Shown here in pieces: positions 37,819 to 47,512 of a DNA stretch of 64,000 bases. The number at the start of each line of letters is the position of its first letter. Position 1 is the first letter of the stretch. The DNA lies in contig NZ_JHXO01000009.1 in the NCBI RefSeq assembly GCF_000621705.1, positions 308,051-372,050 on the forward strand, read 5' to 3'. The translations under genes and the position numbers were made by a program. This DNA is from Prolixibacter bellariivorans ATCC BAA-1284. GTDB taxonomy: Bacteria; Bacteroidota; Bacteroidia; Bacteroidales; Prolixibacteraceae. Below the pieces are notes generated by a model. That model was not told where the DNA came from, searched no databases, and worked only from the letters and a program-made list of their open reading frames with translations.

Positions 37819-37832
37819 CTACGAATCGAAAA

Positions 37833-38924
37833 ATGAAAATCCTGATACTCTGCTCCAACTACGAGCCAGGTGGAGCTCAACGTGCAGCCATTCGATTAAA
37901 CAGACAATTAGCAAAACAGGACGGCTTTAGTAGTGAGCTTATATTTTTTCACCCCAAGAGCCCATTATTTGCGGAAGATACTCCCAAACTAATATACGAG
38001 CAACGAATAAATTCACCAAAAGCTTTTCTAGATTTCCTCCGAAAATTAGATAGAAAGATGAAACAGGCAAAGCCAGATGTGGTACTAACCTTGCTGCCTT
38101 TCGCCAACATTATTGGACAGCTAGTAGCACTCCGACATCGCGTTCCAAAACGAGTGGCATCGCATCGCAATATCTCAGACAAAGAGCTAGCAGGCTTACA
38201 GAAAATTGTGGATCGTTCCTGGGCTCGATGGGGAATCTATACTCATATTACCGCCGTATCAGAATCTACAAAAAATTCGTTTAGCTATTACGGGGAAAAA
38301 GCCTTTAGAAAAATAACGGTTGTTAATAACGGACTCAACTTTATTCCTTCGACAAAAAGCAAGAAAACTTGCAGGGAAAAATTTGGGCTCCCTCAAAACG
38401 AATTTATTGTTGGAAACATTGGTCGGATGGTAAAACAAAAAAATCAACAATTACTCATTCACATTCTACCGTCATTAAAAGATATCGTACTTGTAATTAT
38501 TGGCAAAGGTGAATTGGAGTCAAGTCTTAAAAATCTGGCCGACGAACTAGGAGTCAGCAAGCGACTTAAAATTATCCCAGAATTGAACGCCAATGATATA
38601 CCGGATTTCTATAAAGCAATAGACATCTTTGCCATGCCTTCCTTATTCGAAGGACTAAGCAATGCACTGATTGAAGCCCTTGCTGCCGGGCTCCCAATTG
38701 TTTCCAGCGATGTCGATTCTCAAAAAGATGTTCTTACCCGTGTCGATGGACTGAAAGCCGGAGTTTTGGCACCTACCTCTGATTTAGCTAAGTGGGTAAA
38801 ATCAATACAACGAATCAAAGCCAATCCAATATTACGAAGTCAACTTGAGAACTGTGCACTCGCGCGCGCTAAAGATTTCTCAATAGAACAAATGACAACA
38901 GGTTTTATCAAAAGCTTCCAATAA
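37833..38924 (+). CDS. glycosyltransferase family 4 (GT-B)
   Basis: 363 residues. N-terminal MKILILCSNYEPGGAQRAA, the linker VGNIGRMVKQKNQQLLI and the donor motif PSLFEGLSNALIEALAAGLP (EX7E) are standard GT4. It is close behind the acyltransferase gene (14 bp). Donor sugar not predictable. Confidence 0.9.
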   Translation: MKILILCSNYEPGGAQRAAIRLNRQLAKQDGFSSELIFFHPKSPLFAEDTPKLIYEQRINSPKAFLDFLRKLDRKMKQAKPDVVLTLLPFANIIGQLVALRHRVPKRVASHRNISDKELAGLQKIVDRSWARWGIYTHITAVSESTKNSFSYYGEKAFRKITVVNNGLNFIPSTKSKKTCREKFGLPQNEFIVGNIGRMVKQKNQQLLIHILPSLKDIVLVIIGKGELESSLKNLADELGVSKRLKIIPELNANDIPDFYKAIDIFAMPSLFEGLSNALIEALAAGLPIVSSDVDSQKDVLTRVDGLKAGVLAPTSDLAKWVKSIQRIKANPILRSQLENCALARAKDFSIEQMTTGFIKSFQ

Positions 38925-38959
38925 AAATTCCAACTGATTCTATATAAATCTACATTTTA

Positions 38960-40075
38960 ATGAAAATATTTGTAACCGGTACTCGTGGAATTCCTGGTAT
39001 TCAGGGAGGAGTAGAAACACATTGCGAAGAACTATATCCTCGTCTTGTAAATATGGGGCACGACGTAACAATCTCATGTCGAAAGAGCTATCAAAACAAC
39101 CATAACACGACTAGTTATAAAGGAGTGAAATTAGTCTACATTCCCAGTATTCAACAAAAGAGCCTCGAAGCATTTTTTCATACTTTCTTATCTGTTATAT
39201 ATGCACGCTCGGAAAGTCCTGATCTGATACACATTCACGCAGTTGGGCCGTCTATTATGGCTCCTATAGCCAGGCTTCTAGGACTAAAGGTAATTGTTAC
39301 CAATCACGGCGCGGATTATGACCGGCAAAAATGGGGCCGATTTGCCAAATTTATTTTACGGACAGGTGAAAAACTCGGAACCCTCTACGCCAATCAGGTT
39401 ATTGCTATTTCCGAACCAATTCGTCAGACTTTAAGGGTGAAATATAAACGTAATAATATTAACTTAATATTTAACGGTGTTAACAAACCCGAAAAAGCCC
39501 GAAAAACTAACTTTTTGGATTCTTCAGGAATTGTTCCCGGTAAATATCTGTTAGCTGCAGGTCGTTTTGTTCCGGAAAAAGGATTTGTTGACTTGATTAA
39601 GGCATGGGAAAAGTTACCTGGCACTAAACCTCAACTTGTGATCGCAGGAGATTCAGATCATGAGACAAAATATAGTAGAGAAATCAAAACACTTTCTAAA
39701 AAAAATGGCGTAATATTAACCGGATTTGTTAAAGGTGAAAAACTAAATCAACTTTTTACATTCGCCAGAATGTTTATAATGCCGTCTTACCATGAAGGAT
39801 TGCCTATCGCATTATTGGAAGCACTAAGCTATGACCTGGATGTTATTGTATCAGATATTCCAGCAAATAAAGAAATAAAACTCAAAGCCTCAAACTTCTT
39901 TCCAGTTGGCAATGTTGTTGCACTTACTCAAGCGATGGAAAATAAGCTTAATGTTCCTCAAAAGCAGAATTATTCATTCCTCGAAAAAGAATACAATTGG
40001 GACCTAATTGCATCTCAAACAGAATACGTTTATAAATATTACTATCAGAACACCTCGATGATAGCACAGAGATAA
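38960..40075 (+). CDS. glycosyltransferase family 4, DUF1972/rhamnosyltransferase-like start
   Basis: 371 residues. The N-terminus VTGTRGIPGIQGGVETHCEE is characteristic of a GT4 subgroup that includes rhamnosyl- and fucosyl-type transferases. Donor motif SYHEGLPIALLEALSYDLDV. It stands directly before the GDP-fucose genes, so a deoxyhexose donor is a reasonable inference but not shown. Confidence 0.87.
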   Translation: MKIFVTGTRGIPGIQGGVETHCEELYPRLVNMGHDVTISCRKSYQNNHNTTSYKGVKLVYIPSIQQKSLEAFFHTFLSVIYARSESPDLIHIHAVGPSIMAPIARLLGLKVIVTNHGADYDRQKWGRFAKFILRTGEKLGTLYANQVIAISEPIRQTLRVKYKRNNINLIFNGVNKPEKARKTNFLDSSGIVPGKYLLAAGRFVPEKGFVDLIKAWEKLPGTKPQLVIAGDSDHETKYSREIKTLSKKNGVILTGFVKGEKLNQLFTFARMFIMPSYHEGLPIALLEALSYDLDVIVSDIPANKEIKLKASNFFPVGNVVALTQAMENKLNVPQKQNYSFLEKEYNWDLIASQTEYVYKYYYQNTSMIAQR

Positions 40076-40197
40076 AGACAAAAGCTGAAATCAAATAACA
40101 CAATAAATATTGCGCTTTGAAAATGAATTGATTAACGACCTATTAATGGTCACATCTCTCTTATATACTAATCTGAATTATAAAAAATTAAAAATAG

Positions 40198-41355
40198 ATG
40201 AAAAAAGTAGCATTAATCACCGGTATTACCGGGCAGGACGGCGCCTATTTAGCCGAGTACTTATTGAAAAAGGGATACATTGTACACGGCATTAAGCGCC
40301 GCTCCTCCCTCTTTAATACCGACCGCATCGACCATTTATACCAAGACCCGCATGTGGAAAACCGAAACTTCATTCTCCATTACGGCGACCTCACCGACTC
40401 GATGAACCTGACCCGCATTATTCAGGAAGTGCAACCGGACGAGATTTACAACCTGGCAGCAATGAGCCATGTAAAAGTTTCGTTCGATACCCCCGAATAT
40501 GTAGGGAATGCCGACGGTTTGGGAACCCTGCGTATTCTCGAAGCAGTACGCTTGCTGGGCTTAACCGAGAAGACCCGAATTTACCAGGCATCTACTTCCG
40601 AACTATACGGTTTAGTTCAGGAAGTTCCCCAAACGGAAAAAACCCCTTTCTATCCCCGTTCGCCCTATGCGGTAGCCAAAATGTATGCTTACTGGATTAC
40701 AGTGAACTATCGCGAAGCCTATAACATGCACGCCAGTAACGGTATCTTGTTCAATCACGAGTCACCAATCAGAGGGGAAACGTTCGTAACCCGTAAGGTT
40801 ACCCGTGCCTTGAGCCGAATTGCGCTGGGGATGCAAGAGCAGGTATTTATGGGCAATCTTTCCAGTAAGCGCGACTGGGGCCATGCCAAAGACTATGTGC
40901 GAGCCATGCACCTGATACTGCAGCAAAACCAACCTGATGACTATGTTATTGCCACCGGTATTACCACTACCATTCGCGAATTCATCAGGAAAGCGGCAGC
41001 TGAGATTGGCATGGAACTAACATTCCGTGGCGAAGGTGTTGAAGAGAAAGGCTATCTGACCGGAGTTGATGATAGTACATTTATTGATAAAGTTGGACTG
41101 GAGTATCTTGATGGAATCAAAACTCGTGGCTTCTCATCTGCACCGGTAGTAGCGGTTGACTCAGCCTATTTCCGTCCAACCGAGGTCGATCTTCTCATTG
41201 GCGATCCAGCCAAGTCTAACTCCGTTTTAGATTGGAAACCTGAATATGATTTAGCTGGTCTAATTGCCGAAATGATGGAATCAGATATCAAAATCATGCA
41301 GAAAGATGCCTGGCTAAAAGAAGGTGGTTATAGAGTGATGAATTATTTCGAATAA
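40198..41355 (+). CDS. gmd: GDP-mannose 4,6-dehydratase
   Basis: 385 residues. It converts GDP-mannose to GDP-4-keto-6-deoxymannose, using a tightly bound NADP. Family motifs: [30 protein letters not shown], the STSELYG strand, and Tyr-x3-Lys in [12 protein letters not shown], with [15 protein letters not shown]. The full-length match leaves little doubt. It works with fcl (41747) and manC (43219) to make GDP-L-fucose for the polymer. Confidence 0.97.
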   Translation: MKKVALITGITGQDGAYLAEYLLKKGYIVHGIKRRSSLFNTDRIDHLYQDPHVENRNFILHYGDLTDSMNLTRIIQEVQPDEIYNLAAMSHVKVSFDTPEYVGNADGLGTLRILEAVRLLGLTEKTRIYQASTSELYGLVQEVPQTEKTPFYPRSPYAVAKMYAYWITVNYREAYNMHASNGILFNHESPIRGETFVTRKVTRALSRIALGMQEQVFMGNLSSKRDWGHAKDYVRAMHLILQQNQPDDYVIATGITTTIREFIRKAAAEIGMELTFRGEGVEEKGYLTGVDDSTFIDKVGLEYLDGIKTRGFSSAPVVAVDSAYFRPTEVDLLIGDPAKSNSVLDWKPEYDLAGLIAEMMESDIKIMQKDAWLKEGGYRVMNYFE

Positions 41356-41394
41356 ATAGTAAATCTGAATATCAAAAGCATAAGATCGAAAGCA

Positions 41395-41621
41395 ATGGGT
41401 ACCGTTCATCGATTTGAAGAATAAGGAGGATGAAGTGAATTCAAAGCAGTTTATCTGATTATAAATCGGCATTTTCAAAAGACTTCGGTTTTCGTGAGCT
41501 GCTTTCCATAGCTGCAACTTCGGTAATGGAAAATATAGCAGAAAAATTTCAACAATTCTTGAAAATTACAAAAGGCTCAGCCGGTGACTCCGTAGTGTGC
41601 CTTCGATTTCTGTTGACTTGA
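41395..41621 (+). pseudogene. decayed four-helix-bundle (23S intervening-sequence type) protein
   Basis: In the gap between gmd and fcl, ATG at 41395 begins MGTVHRFEE then hits TAA. A second frame reads SKDFGFRELLSIAATSVMEN, IAEKFQQFLKI and TKGSAGDSVV to TGA at 41621. These pieces match the layout of the small four-helix-bundle family (HRFE at the start, KDFGLR, S.M.NIAEGF, FL.IAKGSAGE) that is common in Bacteroidota loci. A premature stop, a frame change and a missing stretch in the middle mark it as a remnant. Confidence 0.6.
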
Positions 41622-41746
41622 ATTACATGAATGAGAGCACAAACAATTATCAACAAGTATACTTCTCTGTCATTCTGAATATTCAAATTCATTCAATATC
41701 TCAGCGACTAGATCAACCATGAGTTTCGACCTTAACCTTTTATATC

Positions 41747-42916
41747 ATGGAAAAGAACAGCAAAATATACATCGCCGGTCACCGCGGACTTGTTGGCTCG
41801 GCTATTCTAAAAAATCTCAAAGAGAAAGGCTACAGCAATTTCGTGTTACGAACACACAGCGAGCTAGATCTGACCAATCAGCAAGAAGTTGCTGATTTCT
41901 TTGCGAAAGAGAAACCTGAATATGTTTTTCTGGCTGCAGCCAAAGTGGGCGGTATTGTAGCTAATAATACGTATCGCGGACAGTTCATCTACGAGAATCT
42001 AATGATCCAGAACAATGTCATCCACGCAGCCTACCTGAATAACATCAAGAAACTAATATTTTTGGGTAGTACCTGTATCTATCCGCGGGAAGCGCTGCAG
42101 CCCATGCCCGAGGACTCACTCCTCACCTCGCCTTTGGAGTACACCAATGAGCCTTATGCAATTGCGAAAATCGCGGGAATCAAAATGTGTGAAAGCTACA
42201 ACCTTCAGTACGGCACCAACTACATATCAGTGATGCCGACAAACCTGTATGGTCCGAATGATAATTTTGATTTGGAGAAATCGCATGTATTACCAGCACT
42301 AATTAGGAAGGCGAATCTAGGCAAATGCCTTGAAGAAGGTAATTGGGATGCCTTGCGAGCCGATTTGAACAAAAATCCAATAGACGGAATTGACGGAGAG
42401 GCGAAAGAAGAGTTAATACTGGAAAAACTGGAAAAATATGGAATAAGAAGTCTAAAGTCTGATGAGAACATGAAGCCTTCAACAACCTCCGACATTCAAC
42501 CTGTTTCCATTGAAATATGGGGCTCCGGCAAACCCATGCGCGAATTTTTATGGTCGGAGGACATGGCCGATGCCTGTGTATTCTTGATGGAAAATGTTGA
42601 ATTCAACGATATCGTTGAAAGTCAAAGGTCAGATGAGGACATGAGATATCCAGATCTTAGTCGTTCGAAAGAGATTAGAAACACCCATATCAACATTGGC
42701 AACGGCAAAGAGATATCCATCAAAGAGCTGGCTGAACTCATCAAAGAAAAAGTCGATTTCAAAGGCAACTTAGTCTTCAACACTGAAAAACCCGATGGTA
42801 CCCTTCGCAAACTAACCGACCCGTCCAAGCTACGCCAATGGGGTTGGCACTACAAAGTGGAAATCGAAGACGGTATCGAACAGATGTACCAGTGGTACCA
42901 AAGAAAAGAAGTATAA
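41747..42916 (+). CDS. fcl: GDP-L-fucose synthase with two insertions
   Basis: 389 residues against about 310-320 usual. It performs the 3,5-epimerisation and 4-reduction to GDP-L-fucose with NADPH. Motifs: [13 protein letters not shown], the [16 protein letters not shown] strand, and Tyr-x3-Lys in [14 protein letters not shown]. One insertion (about residues 190-250) begins with the [19 protein letters not shown] stretch seen in many Bacteroidota homologues. It continues with [13 protein letters not shown], encoded by a short DNA repeat that recurs within a second insertion (about 286-308, [11 protein letters not shown]). The frame is intact through both. Confidence 0.93.
   Translation: MEKNSKIYIAGHRGLVGSAILKNLKEKGYSNFVLRTHSELDLTNQQEVADFFAKEKPEYVFLAAAKVGGIVANNTYRGQFIYENLMIQNNVIHAAYLNNIKKLIFLGSTCIYPREALQPMPEDSLLTSPLEYTNEPYAIAKIAGIKMCESYNLQYGTNYISVMPTNLYGPNDNFDLEKSHVLPALIRKANLGKCLEEGNWDALRADLNKNPIDGIDGEAKEELILEKLEKYGIRSLKSDENMKPSTTSDIQPVSIEIWGSGKPMREFLWSEDMADACVFLMENVEFNDIVESQRSDEDMRYPDLSRSKEIRNTHINIGNGKEISIKELAELIKEKVDFKGNLVFNTEKPDGTLRKLTDPSKLRQWGWHYKVEIEDGIEQMYQWYQRKEV
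42454..42475 (+). repeat. intragenic repeat in fcl, copy 1
   Basis: AAAGTCTGATGAGAACATGA and two more bases. It is nearly the same as the segment at 42624-42646 within the same gene, both in the same frame (read as K-S-D-E-N-M and R-S-D-E-D-M). Confidence 0.65.
42624..42646 (+). repeat. intragenic repeat in fcl, copy 2
   Basis: AAAGGTCAGATGAGGACATG and three more bases, 170 bp after copy 1. It adds a segment absent from typical fucose synthases, just before the conserved [16 protein letters not shown] stretch. Confidence 0.65.
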
Positions 42917-42991
42917 GAAAAAGATACTATGGGAACACGCAATTTGTAACTCTCTATTACGAAACAACTCCCACGGCTTCACTATTTATCA

Positions 42992-43028
42992 AATGGAATA
43001 TGTTTTCGAAAGAATAACATATTCCATT
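42992..43028. terminator. perfect 13-bp hairpin after fcl
   Basis: AATGGAATATGTT (42992-43004) and its exact complement (43016-43028) with an 11-nt loop, 76 bp after the fcl stop. No T-run follows. It resembles the hairpin at 15369 in loop size and in distance from the stop codon. The remaining part of the 42917-43218 gap holds no supported gene. Confidence 0.4.
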
Positions 43029-43218
43029 ATACAATAACTATCCCAAATCATACAAGAATAAACTTTCTGCACCATCCGCAACATGTATCTGGGACTAAAG
43101 GAAAAACCTGATTTTCAAAACTTACCCTTCTGCGATGAAATAAAAGGACTGAAGAGTATTTATGATATTGCATTTCACTCAATGAATAGACAATTATCCA
43201 TTATTAATTCAGAACACC

Positions 43219-44313
43219 ATGAACACCAACAACTATCTCGTCATCATGGCCGGAGGAATCGGAAGCCGATTCTGGCCCATGAGCACGGCTGAAAAGCCCA
43301 AGCAGTTTCTGGATGTACTGGGAACAGGAAAAACCTTGTTGCAGCAAACCGTTCATCGTTTCCGGAACATCGTTCCTACTGAAAATATCTACATCGTTAC
43401 TTCAACCAACTACCAGCAACTGGTATTAGAACAAATTCCGGAATTGACTCCCGGACAGATATTACTGGAACCTTGTATGCGTAATACAGCTCCATGTATT
43501 GCCTATGCTGCTTGGAAAATAAATAATTTAAATCCGGAGGCTAATATCGTCGTTGCACCTTCCGATCATCTCATCACAGATGAGTCGCAGTTCGGTCGGG
43601 TTATTCAAACAGGATTAAGTTTTACGAAAACGACCGATACACTTCTTACTTTAGGCATGAAACCTCACCGGCCAGACACTGGATATGGCTATATTCAAGC
43701 CGATGAAACGGAACATCGTTCCATCCTTTCCCCCAGGACTCCTTTTCCCATTCACCCAGTGAAAGCATTCAAGGAGAAACCCAACCGCGAAACTGCAGAG
43801 CAGTACCTCGATGAAGGAAGCTATTACTGGAATTCAGGCATTTTCATCTGGAGTGCACATAGCATCATAAAAGCCATTCGGGTCTACGTTCCTGAGATTG
43901 CCAAAATATTTGACAGAGATGAAGAGGCTTTTTATCCTGAAAACGAACAAGCTTTCATCAACGAAAACTTCCCAACCTGCCCTAAAGTTTCAATCGATTA
44001 TGGCATCATGGAAAGAGCAGTCAACATTTTTGTCCTACCGGCCGACTTTGGTTGGAGTGATTTAGGAACCTGGGGTAGCCTTTGGGAAAAACGGAAACAT
44101 AGCCATGACGGGAATACCGTAGTGGGTAGTGGCGTTCATCTTTTTGAATGCTCCGATACCATTGTAAACGTTCCCAATGAACGGCCTATGGTCTTGCAAG
44201 GACTCGAAGATTACATTGTCGCAGAAGCCAATGGAATACTACTAGTCTGTCGAAAAAAAGAAGAACAGCGCATCAAAGATTTTCGCAAACAAGTCACACT
44301 TCAGAACCACTAG
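43219..44313 (+). CDS. manC: mannose-1-phosphate guanylyltransferase
   Basis: 364 residues, the short single-domain form without a C-terminal isomerase. It makes GDP-mannose from mannose-1-phosphate and GTP. The nucleotide-binding signature is VIMAGGIGSRFWPMS, with the downstream KAFKEKPNRETAEQYL and NSGIFIWSA motifs. It completes the GDP-fucose supply with gmd and fcl. No phosphomannomutase gene lies nearby. Confidence 0.95.
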   Translation: MNTNNYLVIMAGGIGSRFWPMSTAEKPKQFLDVLGTGKTLLQQTVHRFRNIVPTENIYIVTSTNYQQLVLEQIPELTPGQILLEPCMRNTAPCIAYAAWKINNLNPEANIVVAPSDHLITDESQFGRVIQTGLSFTKTTDTLLTLGMKPHRPDTGYGYIQADETEHRSILSPRTPFPIHPVKAFKEKPNRETAEQYLDEGSYYWNSGIFIWSAHSIIKAIRVYVPEIAKIFDRDEEAFYPENEQAFINENFPTCPKVSIDYGIMERAVNIFVLPADFGWSDLGTWGSLWEKRKHSHDGNTVVGSGVHLFECSDTIVNVPNERPMVLQGLEDYIVAEANGILLVCRKKEEQRIKDFRKQVTLQNH

Positions 44314-44546
44314 TCAGATACAGCACAATACTCTAAGTCATTCTGCTCTCCCCAGGCAAACATGTGACTGCCCTTAATAGCAACAAATGTACTGGCGACA
44401 ATTTGTTATCAGTAAAAAGTAATTTTTCCAAGATTAGCCCATCATTGATAACATCGGTCCCTCCAGATTATAACAAGATTCCCTTATGACAACCAATCCT
44501 TAAGCAAAAGAAACAATTAACCAAGAAAAATTTAAAAAAACTCACC

Positions 44547-45950
44547 ATGATCAAAGAGCGTGAACACTTACTAGAAAAAATAAGCATTATTGCTCAGACA
44601 TTTTTTTGCTTAATATCATATGGTGCTAGCCTATGGATATATAAATTCATCATTGGGCAACCATTTCAATTTACAGACGAAGAAAAACTTGTAGGACTTA
44701 TCATAATTCCCTTGTGGTATGTTCTGCTCGACCTGATGAAACTTGGTAGAATATTACGGGCCAGAAGCTATTTCTCCTTATTACGAGATTATATATGGGT
44801 CGAAATCACTGGCATAATTGCTCTATATGCGTCAATCAAGTTACTATCGATTAAATCGGTTAGTGAAGAAGAAATTTTTCTTTTTGCTATCATTAACTTA
44901 TTTGTACTTTACTGTAGCACGATTATTTATTACACCGCATTTCGGATCGTCAGACGGAAAGGCTATAACACTCGTGAATTACTAATCTTCGCCGACGAAC
45001 AATCTGAATCAATCATTCAACATATAGAGGATACCCAGGATTGGGGATACAAGATATGTGGAATTGTGACCGACAGTCCCAAATTGATCGCTGTTTTTGG
45101 CAAACAACTTCCTATTGTACCCACAAACATTGACATTGACAATTATCTCGTTAAAAACACTGTCGACGAAGTGCTATATTGCAAAGGTGAAGCCAATCAA
45201 GATGAAATAAAGAGAATTGCTCTTGCATGTAGAGAAATAGGAGTAGTATTTTACTTACAATCAGTTCTTCATGCATTTAAAGAACTCAATCTACATTTCA
45301 CGCTAAAAAATCAACTACCACTCTTTGCCCACAAAAATATACCGACCAATTACATTGCGTTAAAGGTGAAATATGGTTTTGATTTCATTTTCTCACTAGT
45401 TGTCACCATCATTCTATCGCCTGTGTTCCTGCTAATTGCCATAGCGATAAAACTAGATGACAATGGTCCGGTATTCTTTGTCCAGGAACGGGTTGGGCTG
45501 AATGGTCGACGCTTTAAGTGCCTAAAATTCAGAACAATGGTAACAGACGCCGAAGCGCTAAAACTTCAGCTATTGAGCCAGAATGAACAGGAGGGACCCG
45601 TTTTTAAAATTAAAAATGACCCCCGCATTACCCGCATGGGTAATTTTCTACGGAAAACCTCTCTTGATGAGTTACCGCAATTTTTCAATGTATTGACGGG
45701 CGAAATGTCAGTTGTTGGACCACGCCCCCCGATTCCATCAGAAGTGGAACAGTACAAACGTTGGCAAAACAGGCGACTAAGCATGAAACCTGGGATCACA
45801 TGCATTTGGCAGGTTTCAGGTCGTAATAACATACCCTTCGAACAGTGGATGAAAATGGACCTACAATATATTGATAACTGGTCGATAAAGCTGGATATCA
45901 GCCTAATTCTGAAAACAGTAAAAACAATGCTAACAGGTTCTGGACAATAA
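44547..45950 (+). CDS. undecaprenyl-phosphate glycosyl-1-phosphate transferase (WcaJ/WbaP type)
   Basis: 467 residues. Four or so N-terminal transmembrane helices, a CoA-binding-like middle (LLIFADEQSESIIQHI), a further helix at about 275-300, then the bacterial sugar transferase domain with KFRTMVTDAEA, RKTSLDELPQ and SVVGPRPPIP. This polyisoprenyl-phosphate hexose-1-phosphate transferase starts repeat-unit synthesis by loading the first sugar-P onto undecaprenyl phosphate. Its place at the end of the locus is common in Bacteroidota. Confidence 0.93.
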   Translation: MIKEREHLLEKISIIAQTFFCLISYGASLWIYKFIIGQPFQFTDEEKLVGLIIIPLWYVLLDLMKLGRILRARSYFSLLRDYIWVEITGIIALYASIKLLSIKSVSEEEIFLFAIINLFVLYCSTIIYYTAFRIVRRKGYNTRELLIFADEQSESIIQHIEDTQDWGYKICGIVTDSPKLIAVFGKQLPIVPTNIDIDNYLVKNTVDEVLYCKGEANQDEIKRIALACREIGVVFYLQSVLHAFKELNLHFTLKNQLPLFAHKNIPTNYIALKVKYGFDFIFSLVVTIILSPVFLLIAIAIKLDDNGPVFFVQERVGLNGRRFKCLKFRTMVTDAEALKLQLLSQNEQEGPVFKIKNDPRITRMGNFLRKTSLDELPQFFNVLTGEMSVVGPRPPIPSEVEQYKRWQNRRLSMKPGITCIWQVSGRNNIPFEQWMKMDLQYIDNWSIKLDISLILKTVKTMLTGSGQ

Positions 45951-46128
45951 ACACACAATGACAAGATTTACATAATTAATTAACTAAAATATCTACAATC
46001 AAAAACACTTTTGTAGACTTCATGCAAGGCATAAATAGCCATCCTCAGAAATAATATCCGGCAAACATACATCCAAGTAGCATTATCTCCAGTTTAACAA
46101 TCGTATAATTCAAATTAAAACTTCTGAT

Positions 46129-47292
46129 ATGAAAAAAGCTATACTCTTAATGATTCTGTTATACTCCAGTGCCAGTTATGGACAGGACTCTGATATTACC
46201 GATTCGACCTTTAATCATTGGTCGTTAGATGCAGGTATTGGATTATCATCTCCATACAATAAGATTTCAGGCGGTTACGAATCGCCAACATTGGGTTCCT
46301 TTAGTGGAAGGATTGGAGCCCGGTACATGCTAAACGAATATTTTGGCCTGCAAAGCGACTTTGGTTACAATTCATTTCGGAATAAGAACGCTACTCCGAA
46401 TTTCTCGGCAAACGAGTACAGTATCAATATTCAAGGAGTTATAAACCTTGGACGCTTACTGCGTTTTGAGGAGTGGACCAAGACTTTCAATCTACTTGCC
46501 CATGCAGGAGTTGGTGCCGGAATTGTTGATTACGATTCCCGAAATTTCAATGACAAAGTTGGAAACACTATCATGGGATTTACCGGTCAAATCAAAATGT
46601 CGCCCAGATTCGCATTGAATATTGACGGTTCTGCCTTCTCTAATGCAAAACAAAGTTTAACTATTGACGGAGCTACTTCGTCTCGCAATAAATTAGCTTT
46701 TATCTTCAGCGAAACAATTGGAATATCTTATTATTTCGGTAAGAAGAAAACCCATGCAGATTGGCATATACGTAAGAGTCACAATGATGTTCTGAATGCA
46801 CGCATTGCGCAGCTTAACACTGAAATAAAGCAAAAGGACGATATTAACCAACAGATAAAAAACAAGATCAAAATTCTTAACAAAAAAATTGATGCTATTC
46901 ATAATCAAGTCAAATTACAGACAGCCCGGAAAGACATCAAAGACATTGAAGGGAAGCTAATAAGCAACGGATACGTCAATGTTTATTTTGATTTTGCCAG
47001 CACGAAAATTGACAAAACAGCCTATGATGCTATTGAGCTGCTGAAGACATATATGATGAAACATCCTGACGTAAAAATCAACCTGATGGGTTATACAGAT
47101 GTAATAGGTCCGGAAAAATTTAACAAAAAGCTATCAAGGCTTCGAAGTCAAACTGTTGCCAAGGTTCTTATTGACGCAGGAATTGACGAGTCCAGAATCC
47201 ATGCAGAAGGCAAAGGAGAGGATACCAATATCCCCAAAAACGCTCCGGATGCACTTCAATTGGCCAGAAGAGTAAGTGTCAATTTTCAATAG
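46129..47292 (+). CDS. OmpA-family outer-membrane protein
   Basis: 387 residues with a signal peptide (1-19, ending SYGQ). An N-terminal eight-strand-like barrel (about 20-200) is followed by a coiled coil (about 215-270, rich in Lys/Ile/Asn) and a C-terminal OmpA peptidoglycan-binding domain (FDFASTKIDKTAYDAI, then SRLRSQTVAKVLIDAGI). It likely ties the outer membrane to the wall beside the capsule exporter. It closes the + strand run and is convergent with the next gene. Confidence 0.88.
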   Translation: MKKAILLMILLYSSASYGQDSDITDSTFNHWSLDAGIGLSSPYNKISGGYESPTLGSFSGRIGARYMLNEYFGLQSDFGYNSFRNKNATPNFSANEYSINIQGVINLGRLLRFEEWTKTFNLLAHAGVGAGIVDYDSRNFNDKVGNTIMGFTGQIKMSPRFALNIDGSAFSNAKQSLTIDGATSSRNKLAFIFSETIGISYYFGKKKTHADWHIRKSHNDVLNARIAQLNTEIKQKDDINQQIKNKIKILNKKIDAIHNQVKLQTARKDIKDIEGKLISNGYVNVYFDFASTKIDKTAYDAIELLKTYMMKHPDVKINLMGYTDVIGPEKFNKKLSRLRSQTVAKVLIDAGIDESRIHAEGKGEDTNIPKNAPDALQLARRVSVNFQ

Positions 47293-47512
47293 TCTATTTT
47301 ATCAATCAGGCAAGAATTACATAGCTACAGGCACTATTCCAGTTGAAAAAGCTGTGAATATTAAATTTCTCCTGGAACAAAACCGGTAGCAGTGTTGCAC
47401 TTGACTTCACTCAGATTTGGTTGAATGAACAGGCTATGACGAAAACCACAGATATCTGACAACAACTATATGTTCTCATTCACCACCATCTAAAAAAGGC
47501 TACACAATCAAA

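Larger units (their letters stand above)
14561..47292 (+). other. capsule/exopolysaccharide biosynthesis locus (Wzx/Wzy type)
   Basis: All recognised genes in this span are on the + strand and belong to one pathway: regulators, Wza-like and Wzc-like export, nucleotide-sugar synthesis (ugd, epimerase, gmd, fcl, manC), Wzx-like flippase, Wzy-like polymerase, five glycosyltransferases, three acyltransferases, a pyruvyl transferase, the initiating phosphotransferase and an OmpA protein. The central genes are short-spaced and AT-rich, consistent with a horizontally exchanged cassette between more stable ends. No separate Wzb phosphatase and no UpxY/NusG-like antiterminator was found here. Confidence 0.85.

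Noticed and set aside
43083..43292. 69-codon frame before manC
   Set aside because: Overlaps the manC start in another frame, and no motif was seen.
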